Assembly: GCA_035490315.1 (NCBI GenBank)
Contig: DATHET010000281.1
Coordinates: forward strand, 1-20,752
Source: JADJQU01 sp035490315
GTDB lineage: Bacteria > Planctomycetota > UBA1135 > GCA-002686595
Reading direction: 5' to 3'
Length of the DNA stretch: 20,752 nt
In this document: positions 15,342-20,752 of the stretch, one piece after another
Layout: every line of letters starts with the position of its first letter
Numbering within the stretch: the stretch's first letter is position 1
The notes under the pieces: generated by a model
Seen by the model: only the letters and a program-made list of their open reading frames with translations
Told to the model about the DNA's origin: nothing
Databases searched by the model: none
Position numbers and translations under genes: made by a program

Positions 15342-17111
15342 ATGATCCGATCCCTGCTGGCTCGACTGTTCCTTCTTCCTCTGCTCGCCGGTCTCCTGCT
15401 CGTCACCGGCCTGGCCGCGCAGACGCCGGCTCCGGTCGATCTGAATCTGGGCGGCGAGATCCGCGCCGGCATCCGCTGGCTGCGGGAGGGTCAGAACACG
15501 ACCGATGGCTCCTACGGGGGCGGCGTGGCGGGGACGGCCTGGGCCCTGCGCGCCCTGGCGGAATGCCCGGATCACTACCGGATCGTCGACGGCCCCTTCG
15601 TGCGCAAGGCTCTCGAATACCTGCGCGCCCACCAGACGGCGGACGGCACGATCGCCGATGCCGCGGTCAAGGACGAGGCGCGCCTGGCACAGACCCGTCT
15701 GGCCGCGGCTTCCCTGGCGCTCTATGCCGACGCGAGCACCGCCGAGGCCTTGAAGGCCGCCTTGAAGCGCCTGTCGGCGAGCGGATTGGACGGCCCGGGC
15801 TGGGATCCTCCGGCCACGCTCGACAGCGCCGAGGCGGCGCAGAAGCGCGCAGGCCAGCTGCTCGCGGCGCGCGACAAGGAAGGCATGTGGAACGGCAAGG
15901 ACGGCAGCACGATCGAATCGGCGCGCGCGCTGATCGAGCTCTCCGCTTGCGATCGCGCCATCAAGAAGCTCTCGAAGCAGTCCTCGCCGGCGCCCATCGC
16001 GCCGCTGCCCGAGTACAACGCGGCCGATGCCGCGCGCGTCAACAAGGCGCTGGTCGACGGTGGAAAATATCTGGCGAGCCTCGCGCCCGACGGTCGCTTC
16101 GGCAAACCGGGCCAGCCCGATGCCGGCATCTCGACGGTCGCACTGGCCGCTCTCGAATGCGTTCCGACGCCGCGTCCTCCGGAAGTGCAGAAAGCAATCG
16201 ACTCCGGATTGACCTGGCTGGTCTCGCTGCAGCATCCCGATGGATCGATCCACGACGGCAAGCTCGCCAACTACGGGACCTCGGGCGCGATCATGGCGCT
16301 CGTGAAGGCCAACAAACCCGAGTACGCGCCGGTGATCGCCAAGGCGCGCGCCTATCTCCAAGGCCTGCAGGCCGACGAGGGCGAGGGCTTCAGCGAAGGC
16401 GACATGTACTACGGCGGGATGGGCTACGGCGGCGACTCCGAGCGCGGCGATCTCTCGAACTTGCAGATGGCCCTCGAAGCCCTCTCGGCTTCAGGCCTCA
16501 AGAGCGGCGACCCGACCTACACCAAGGCGCTCAGTTTCCTGCAGCGCTGCCAGAACCGCTCCGAGTCCAACGACATCAAGATCGTCGACAGCGGCAAGGG
16601 CGGCGTGATCGTGGTCAGCGGCAACGACGGCGGCGCGGGTTACGCGCCGGGCGATTCCAAGGCCGGCTTCGTCGAGCTCGGCGATGGCACCAAGGTGCCG
16701 CGGTCCTACGGATCGATGACCTACGCCCTGCTCAAGAGCTTCGTGTTCGCGGGCCTCGACAAGAAGGATGCTCGCCTCCAGGCGGCCTGGAAGTGGTGCA
16801 GCGAGAATTACACCCTGGACATCAATCCCGGTTTTGTCATCAGCGAGGACCCTTCGGCGGCCTATCAAGGTCTGTACTACTACTTCCACACCATGGCGCG
16901 GGCCCTGGATGTGATGGGAGAGGATGCAATTGTCGATAAGGGAGGCAAGTCCCACGCATGGCGCAGCGAGCTTTGCGGGCGGCTGATCGCCATGCAGGAC
17001 AAGACCAACGGATCGTGGATCAACAAGAACAGCCCGCGCTGGTACGAAGGTAACCCTGTGGTCGCAACCGCCTATGCACTCTTGACGCTGGCTGCGGCGC
17101 GACCGCGTTAG
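15342..17111 (+). CDS. Secreted prenyltransferase/squalene-oxidase repeat protein
   Basis: The protein has 589 residues. A signal peptide (about 1-27, ending GLAAQ-TPAP) indicates export. The rest is a series of alpha-alpha repeats with the squalene-cyclase/prenyltransferase-beta signature G-I-x-W-L...Q...D-G-S-x-G followed by T-x-x-A-L-x-A-L. Clear units are IRAGIRWLREGQNTTDGSYG, ALEYLRAHQTADGTIAD, a KYLASLAPDGRFG unit, TWLVSLQHPDGSIHDG, a glycine-rich MYYGGMGYGGDSERGD unit, RSYGSMTYALLKSF and LIAMQDKTNGSWINKNSP. The cyclase acid motif DxDD and the zinc ligands of prenyltransferases are not evident. An enzyme role is therefore unlikely, and a binding or scaffold role is inferred. Such exported proteins are common in planctomycetes. 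A strong terminator follows 12 bp after the stop. Confidence 0.85.
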   Translation: MIRSLLARLFLLPLLAGLLLVTGLAAQTPAPVDLNLGGEIRAGIRWLREGQNTTDGSYGGGVAGTAWALRALAECPDHYRIVDGPFVRKALEYLRAHQTADGTIADAAVKDEARLAQTRLAAASLALYADASTAEALKAALKRLSASGLDGPGWDPPATLDSAEAAQKRAGQLLAARDKEGMWNGKDGSTIESARALIELSACDRAIKKLSKQSSPAPIAPLPEYNAADAARVNKALVDGGKYLASLAPDGRFGKPGQPDAGISTVALAALECVPTPRPPEVQKAIDSGLTWLVSLQHPDGSIHDGKLANYGTSGAIMALVKANKPEYAPVIAKARAYLQGLQADEGEGFSEGDMYYGGMGYGGDSERGDLSNLQMALEALSASGLKSGDPTYTKALSFLQRCQNRSESNDIKIVDSGKGGVIVVSGNDGGAGYAPGDSKAGFVELGDGTKVPRSYGSMTYALLKSFVFAGLDKKDARLQAAWKWCSENYTLDINPGFVISEDPSAAYQGLYYYFHTMARALDVMGEDAIVDKGGKSHAWRSELCGRLIAMQDKTNGSWINKNSPRWYEGNPVVATAYALLTLAAARPR

Positions 17112-17122
17112 CAAGTCTTTGG

Positions 17123-17148
17123 ATCGGCGGCAGGCCGATTATTTTTTG
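17123..17148 (+). terminator. Intrinsic terminator after the squalene-repeat gene
   Basis: A 6-bp stem (ATCGGC/GCCGAT, 17123-17128 and 17134-17139) with loop GGCAG is followed at once by a T-rich tail TATTTTTTG. It is the only classical terminator I see in the window. The tail ends 1-2 nt before the ATG of the next gene. Confidence 0.75.
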
Positions 17149-17149
17149 A

Positions 17150-18082
17150 ATGAGCCCAAGTGAAGTCAGCCGTGCAGGCAGCACGGCACGTGTGTTTCGC
17201 GTTCCCAGCTCGTCCGGAAGCAGCCTGATCCTCGAGCACGGCGGCAGCCACTTCGATCTTACCCACGGCTTCGACCACGCACGCCATGGGGATCTGCTCG
17301 AGCTGGTCTCGCGCGGTTTCTTCGATCACCTCCCGAAGCTCGGCGAGGCAGCTCGCGCGCACCGCAAGCCGGCCGCGGCGCCGGTCGAGGTGCTGACGCC
17401 TTTCGAGCCGCGGCAGGTCGGCAAGATCCTGGCGCTGACGCGGCCGCCTCGCGAGCTCTTCGAACGCCAGGCCGCGGGCGATTGCTCGCGCTGGTTCGAC
17501 AACCGCTCGCCCCATGCGCTCGCCGCCGACCGCTCGATGGTCACGCTCCCGGACAGCGAGGGAGCATTCGAAGCCGTTCAAGTCGATCCGAGCGTGCTCT
17601 TCCACCAGCTGTTCCTCGCTGTCGTGATCTCGCGGCGCGCGAGCGGCCTCGAGGTTGCGGATGCGATGAAGTCGGTCGCGGGCTACACGATGGCCAGCGA
17701 TTTCACGCGCCGCTCGCTCGACGGCAGGCCGCGCACGCCGTGGTTCGGCGAATCGCCGGCGGGGACGCTGGTGATCGGGCCGGCCTTCGTGCCGAGCTCG
17801 GCCTTCGACCTGCGCGACGTGCAGGTCCACGCGCAGCGCAAGCGCGGCGGAGTGTTCGAGCCGCAGCTTTTGAGCTGCGCGGACTACAGCGCCGACGTCT
17901 CCCTGGCCGTCGCAGCCCTTTCGCGCCTCGCGATCCTGCATCCGGGCGACCTGGTCCTGGTGCCCGCGGGCCAGGGGCTGGGTGTGGTCGAGGGCGGCGA
18001 CGAGGTTCGTTGTGCCATCGAAGGCATCGGCGAGCTCTCGAACAGCGTGCGCCGCCGCGCTCGCCTGCGCCAGCAGGCCTGA
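17150..18082 (+). CDS. FAH-fold (fumarylacetoacetate hydrolase family) protein with degenerate active site
   Basis: The protein has 310 residues. The C-terminal ~220 follow the FAH fold: a LAVVI strand (156-160), VAGYTMASDFTRRSL with the conserved Asp184, PWFGE...VIGPAFV, HPGDLVLVPAGQGLGVV (the PGDxxxTGTPxGxG block) and a closing IEGIGELSNSV. Family members hydrolyse, decarboxylate or hydrate beta-dicarbonyl acids with Mg2+. Here the E-x-E metal pair before LAVVI reads Q153-L-F155, the conserved Lys after the Trp is Glu201, and the NYxxHxxE catalytic loop is not recognisable. It may be a pseudoenzyme or a diverged enzyme. The ATG at 17150 lacks a Shine-Dalgarno and abuts the terminator. GTG at 17192 (residue 15), just before the first conserved strand, is an alternative start. 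Confidence 0.72.
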   Translation: MSPSEVSRAGSTARVFRVPSSSGSSLILEHGGSHFDLTHGFDHARHGDLLELVSRGFFDHLPKLGEAARAHRKPAAAPVEVLTPFEPRQVGKILALTRPPRELFERQAAGDCSRWFDNRSPHALAADRSMVTLPDSEGAFEAVQVDPSVLFHQLFLAVVISRRASGLEVADAMKSVAGYTMASDFTRRSLDGRPRTPWFGESPAGTLVIGPAFVPSSAFDLRDVQVHAQRKRGGVFEPQLLSCADYSADVSLAVAALSRLAILHPGDLVLVPAGQGLGVVEGGDEVRCAIEGIGELSNSVRRRARLRQQA

Positions 18083-18092
18083 TCGCGCTTCG

Positions 18093-18815
18093 TCAGAGGC
18101 CGAAGCCGCCCGCGACTTCCAGGTCCGCGCCGGTGACGAGCCGCGCCTCGTCGGAGCACAGCCAGGCGACGGCCGCCGCGAGATCGCGCGGCTCGCCGGG
18201 ACTTGCCGCGAGAGGAACCCTGCCCTGCTCGAGCTTGGCGAAGGTGTCCGGATCCGCGTGGGCGTGCGCGACGACGCCCGGCGAGACCATGTTGATGCGC
18301 ACGCCGTTCGGTGCTTCCTCGAGGGCCAGGCTGCGCGCGAGCACCACCAGCGCCGTCTTGGCCGCCATGTAGGCCGCTGCTTCACGTCGCGCGCGCAGAC
18401 TCGCGGCGCCCGAGGCCGCGAAGAAGACCAGCTGACCGCGCGATTCTCGCAGCGCGGGCAGCACGGCGCGCGCGAAGAGGAACGCGCTCTCGGTGTTCGA
18501 CGCGAACATGCGCCGAAAATCCGCCGGGGCGAGATCGGCGAGCGGGCCGCTGATGAACTCCCCTACCGCATGCACGGCGTGGTCGAGTCGCTCGTCGCGC
18601 CGGCGCACTTCCGCCACCACGCGCGCCAGGTCGGCTTCGAGCGTCGCGTCGGCCTGGTGCACGCGCTCGGGGAATTCGCGCTCGAGGGCCTGAGTGTCGG
18701 CGTTGCGCGTGCGGTAGACGACGTGAACCCGCGCTCCGTCCTGCGCAAATCGCCGCGCGCAGGCGAGGCCGAGGCCGCGCGCGCCGCCGGTGATCAAGGC
18801 CACCTTCGATTGCAT
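18093..18815 (-). CDS. SDR family oxidoreductase
   Basis: The protein has 240 residues, a classical short-chain dehydrogenase/reductase. It has TGGARGLG (9-16) for the dinucleotide, VVYRTR after strand 2 with Arg residues that favour NADP(H), DAT near 56-58, AVHAVGEF in place of the usual NNAG region, N107, S135 and YMAAK with Y149 and K153 as the catalytic set. The INMVSPGVV strand after the active site and a closing VTGADLEVAGGFGL match FabG-like enzymes and pteridine-reductase-like members. It probably reduces a carbonyl using NADPH; the substrate is unknown. It has a TAGACT hexamer ending 6 nt before its ATG. It is convergent to the FAH-like gene with a 10-bp gap and downstream of the signal peptidase gene. 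Confidence 0.92.
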   Translation of the reverse strand: MQSKVALITGGARGLGLACARRFAQDGARVHVVYRTRNADTQALEREFPERVHQADATLEADLARVVAEVRRRDERLDHAVHAVGEFISGPLADLAPADFRRMFASNTESAFLFARAVLPALRESRGQLVFFAASGAASLRARREAAAYMAAKTALVVLARSLALEEAPNGVRINMVSPGVVAHAHADPDTFAKLEQGRVPLAASPGEPRDLAAAVAWLCSDEARLVTGADLEVAGGFGL

Positions 18816-18821
18816 CGCGCA

Positions 18822-18827
18822 AGTCTA
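18822..18827 (-). promoter_or_regulatory. -10 element of the SDR gene
   Basis: Minus-strand GC-TAGACT ends 6 nt before the ATG at 18815. No Shine-Dalgarno lies between them, suggesting a leaderless transcript. Confidence 0.48.
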
Positions 18828-18876
18828 GCAGTCGACTCGCGGGATCCCTCCCTCGCCGCTCGAGCCCCGCTGCGCC

Positions 18877-18892
18877 GCAGCGCTCACGCTGC
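18877..18892. repeat. Small hairpin between lepB and SDR genes
   Basis: GCAGCG and CGCTGC flank a CTCA loop within the 131-bp gap. It could help end the signal peptidase transcript, but no T-run follows on the minus strand. Confidence 0.25.
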
Positions 18893-18946
18893 TGGCCCGA
18901 TTGTCAGGACCAGGTTCAGGATGGTGGTGGAATACCGGGTACCGCG

Positions 18947-19651
18947 CTAGTGGATCGCGCCGATGCGCGAGATGGGCCAGAGGCGGACTTCGACGCGGCC
19001 GCGCACGTAGTCCATCGGGACCTGGCCGAATTCGCGGCTGTCGGAGGAGCGCGGGCGGTTGTCGCCGAGCACGAAATAGTGGGCGGGTTGCACGCGGACG
19101 AAGGTTCGCGACAGGGGATCGGCGCTGGCCACGTAGGGCTCGGTCAGCTCCTTGCCGTTGACCCACACCTGGCCCTGATCGATCATGATTTCGTCGCCGG
19201 GCAGGCCGATCACGCGCTTGATGTAGTCGAGCGAAGGATCGAGCGGGTACTTCAAGACGACCACGTCGCCGCGCTTGACGGGCCCGAGCATGTAGGCGAA
19301 GTGGTCGACGACGATGCGATCGCCGTCGTGGATGCCCGGCGCCATCGAGCTCCCGCGCACCACCGAGATGTGGAACAGCGCGATGTAGGCGAAGCAAGCG
19401 AGGCAGCAGACCTGGACGAGGGCGAGCTTGCGCTTCCAGCGCGACTTGCCTTTCGCGGGAGCGGCTACGGATCCGGGCGCGTCGAGCTGGAGCAGCTGTC
19501 CCGCGGAAAGACCATCCGCGAGCGGCGTCTGCGCCGGCAGCGCGGGCGCCTGCGCCGAGTCCAGGGATTCCAGCTCCGCCACAGCCTGCGCCGGCAATGT
19601 TCCTGAGCCTTCGCTCGCCAGCGAGTTGGGGACGAGGGGATCCTGATTCAC
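18947..19651 (-). CDS. lepB: Signal peptidase I
   Basis: The protein has 234 residues starting at GTG. A ~70-residue Pro/Ala/Leu-rich cytoplasmic N-terminus precedes one membrane helix (about 75-95). The S26 catalytic part follows: the nucleophile Ser102 in RGSSMAPGIHDGD, the general-base Lys145 in DYIKRVIGLPGDE, and box E GDNRPRSSDSREFG (196-209). It cleaves signal peptides of exported proteins, of which this window encodes several. The frame is open further upstream, but that stretch is antisense to the next gene, so the GTG at 19651 is the most economical start. An internal start nearer the helix cannot be excluded. It is divergent from the terminal lipoprotein gene over 93 bp of repeat-bearing spacer. 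Confidence 0.92.
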   Translation of the reverse strand: MNQDPLVPNSLASEGSGTLPAQAVAELESLDSAQAPALPAQTPLADGLSAGQLLQLDAPGSVAAPAKGKSRWKRKLALVQVCCLACFAYIALFHISVVRGSSMAPGIHDGDRIVVDHFAYMLGPVKRGDVVVLKYPLDPSLDYIKRVIGLPGDEIMIDQGQVWVNGKELTEPYVASADPLSRTFVRVQPAHYFVLGDNRPRSSDSREFGQVPMDYVRGRVEVRLWPISRIGAIH

Positions 19652-19685
19652 CCGCCGATCTTCGACCCCGAGCCGGCGAGGGCTT

Positions 19686-19727
19686 GAGCCCGCCGGGGCG
19701 CATTTCGGAGCCCGCCGCCCGCGGGCT
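19686..19727. repeat. Direct and inverted repeats in lepB/lipoprotein divergent promoter
   Basis: GAGCCCGCCG occurs at 19686-19695 and 19708-19717, 22 bp apart (about two helix turns). The second copy overlaps an inverted repeat, AGCCCGC (19709-19715) and GCGGGCT (19721-19727), with a 5-nt loop. The cluster lies just upstream of the TACGCT hexamer and may be an operator. Confidence 0.42.
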
Positions 19728-19732
19728 TGCGC

Positions 19733-19738
19733 TACGCT
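19733..19738 (+). promoter_or_regulatory. -10 element of the terminal lipoprotein gene
   Basis: GC-TACGCT ends 6 nt before the ATG at 19745. GCAGGG directly abuts the ATG and is too close to act as a ribosome binding site. Confidence 0.42.
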
Positions 19739-19744
19739 GCAGGG

Positions 19745-20752
19745 ATGCTCCCTGCTCCGTCCCGCCGGCTTCGATGCATCCAGGCCGGCGCCCTGGTCCT
19801 CGCCCTTTCCGCCTGCCGATCGGACGCGCCGAAGCCGGTGTGGGAAACGCTTCGCGCGCGCGGCACGCCGACACTGGAAGAGATCTTCCTGCTGCCGGGA
19901 ATCCAGGGTCGCGCGCCGCGCGCGGAGGAGATCAGCGCCGACGGCCGCTGGGTCGTCTTCCATTTCAATCCGATCGAGGTCTCCGCCGATGGGCTGCGCA
20001 AGATCAGCGACGAGCACTCGCTGCGCATCCAATCGACCCTTTCGCCGGAGTCCACGGACTTCGAGGGCCTGCGGATCGACGATCTGCTCCCGAAGCCGCT
20101 GCCCAGCGCCGATCCGACGGACAAGCCGAAGGAGACCGACCTCTCCTTCTCGCACCACGGCTCGCGAATCCTCGCGCGGCGCGAGCGGGACCTCTTCCTG
20201 CTCGATGCGCCGGCGGATCCGCGCGGAGCCTGGACCGTGCGCAATCTGCTGCACGCCGATCCCGAGGGAGAGCTGAAGACCCTCGGCTCGGCGCGTTTCG
20301 ACGTGGACGACAGCTCCGTGCTGGTCGAGAGCGGCAAGGACCTGTGGCAATTCTCCCTGCGCGCGGATCCTGCTCAGGCCTGGCCGCTCTCCGCAGCCGA
20401 TGGCACGAACCTCACGGCTGCCATCGATGCCGAGGCGCGCACCTTGAGCTTCTCACGCGACCTGAAAGTCGTGTTCTCGCGCGATCCGGCGATCGCGAAG
20501 CTCGCGAAAGCCGCGACCGAGACCGCGGTCGCCACGGACATTCCCGCGCAGATCCTGTGGCGCGAGACGGGCACGGCTGTCGTCCTGGCTGGAATCGCGG
20601 ACTTCTCGGTGATCGAGAACCCCGCGCTTTCCCCCGACGGCCGATTCCTGTTCGCGACTTTCCCCGATCGCAGCCACGATCCGGAGAAGACGGTGATCCC
20701 CGACTACCTCTCGTCGCGCGTGAGCACGCGCGAGGGCCGCCGCGAGCTGGCC
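19745..20752 (+). CDS. Lipoprotein with beta-propeller repeats, probable S9-type peptidase N-terminal part (C-terminus outside window)
   Basis: The frame is open from the ATG to the window edge (336 codons, no stop). Residues 1-24 are a lipoprotein signal with lipobox LSAC (Cys24). The remainder has propeller-like strands with S-x-D-G-R-x-x-x-F: ISADGRWVVFHF, FSHHGSRILARRERDLFLLD, ARFDVDDSSVLVESGKDLW, and SPDGRFLFATFPDRS near residue 300. The opening TLEEIFLLPGIQGRAPRAEE resembles the start of S9 (DPP-IV-like) peptidase propellers. The Ser-Asp-His hydrolase domain would lie beyond the window, so peptidase activity is not shown. A TolB-like propeller lipoprotein without a hydrolase is the alternative. 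It has no Shine-Dalgarno, but a TANNNT hexamer 6 nt upstream of the start. Confidence 0.72.
   Translation, partial: MLPAPSRRLRCIQAGALVLALSACRSDAPKPVWETLRARGTPTLEEIFLLPGIQGRAPRAEEISADGRWVVFHFNPIEVSADGLRKISDEHSLRIQSTLSPESTDFEGLRIDDLLPKPLPSADPTDKPKETDLSFSHHGSRILARRERDLFLLDAPADPRGAWTVRNLLHADPEGELKTLGSARFDVDDSSVLVESGKDLWQFSLRADPAQAWPLSAADGTNLTAAIDAEARTLSFSRDLKVVFSRDPAIAKLAKAATETAVATDIPAQILWRETGTAVVLAGIADFSVIENPALSPDGRFLFATFPDRSHDPEKTVIPDYLSSRVSTREGRRELA

Noticed and set aside
19652..20350. N-terminal extension of signal peptidase I to a 467-residue protein
   Set aside because: The extra part is antisense to the terminal lipoprotein gene, which has a clear lipobox and propeller motifs. The S26 domain and its helix are complete without it.

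Overview
This is a GC-rich (about two-thirds G+C by eye) bacterial chromosomal window with 20 protein genes, two of them cut by the window edges. I see no rRNA, tRNA, CRISPR array, insertion sequence or phage gene. The content points to a Gram-negative-type envelope: signal peptides, lipoboxes, LpxB, a periplasmic di-heme peroxidase and an ABC-2 exporter. Two secreted DUF1570-like zincins, a secreted squalene-cyclase-repeat protein and a membrane-anchored string of carboxypeptidase-regulatory-like domains are typical of Planctomycetota. I infer a high-GC planctomycete or a neighbouring lineage, without a marker gene to prove it.

Layout. Positions 1-2592 (minus) hold the N-terminal 864 codons of a large surface protein of repeated beta-sandwich domains. 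After a divergent spacer come three exported proteins on the plus strand (2916-6978): two paralogous secreted zincins and a lipoprotein-like protein with a possible dead trypsin fold. Convergent to them is a two-gene minus unit (8247-6975): a ferritin-like diiron protein and a kinase-fold protein. A plus ABC-2 export pair follows (8357-10059), then a minus cytochrome c peroxidase, a plus NTF2/SnoaL-like protein and a minus TPR membrane protein.

From 12337 a tightly overlapping plus operon encodes LpxB, an ECF sigma factor, a two-helix membrane anti-sigma candidate and a YbjQ-family protein. This is a plausible envelope-stress unit. Then come a secreted prenyltransferase/squalene-oxidase-repeat protein, a strong intrinsic terminator, and an FAH-fold protein lacking its usual metal ligands. 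Minus-strand genes for an SDR oxidoreductase and signal peptidase I follow. The window ends inside a lipoprotein that looks like the propeller half of an S9-type peptidase.

Two features run across the window. First, several genes without a Shine-Dalgarno sequence (lpxB, SDR, peroxidase, squalene-repeat protein, terminal lipoprotein) have a TANNNT -10-like hexamer ending 6-9 nt before the start codon, whereas genes with a clear Shine-Dalgarno do not; this suggests leaderless transcripts. Second, all four convergent gene pairs are separated by -4 to +10 bp, leaving no room for intrinsic terminators. I do not see a clear defence or mobile system. The most unusual items are the putative leaderless promoter rule, the terminator abutting the FAH-like start, the metal-site-less FAH protein, the paired zincins and the inverted repeats in divergent promoters.
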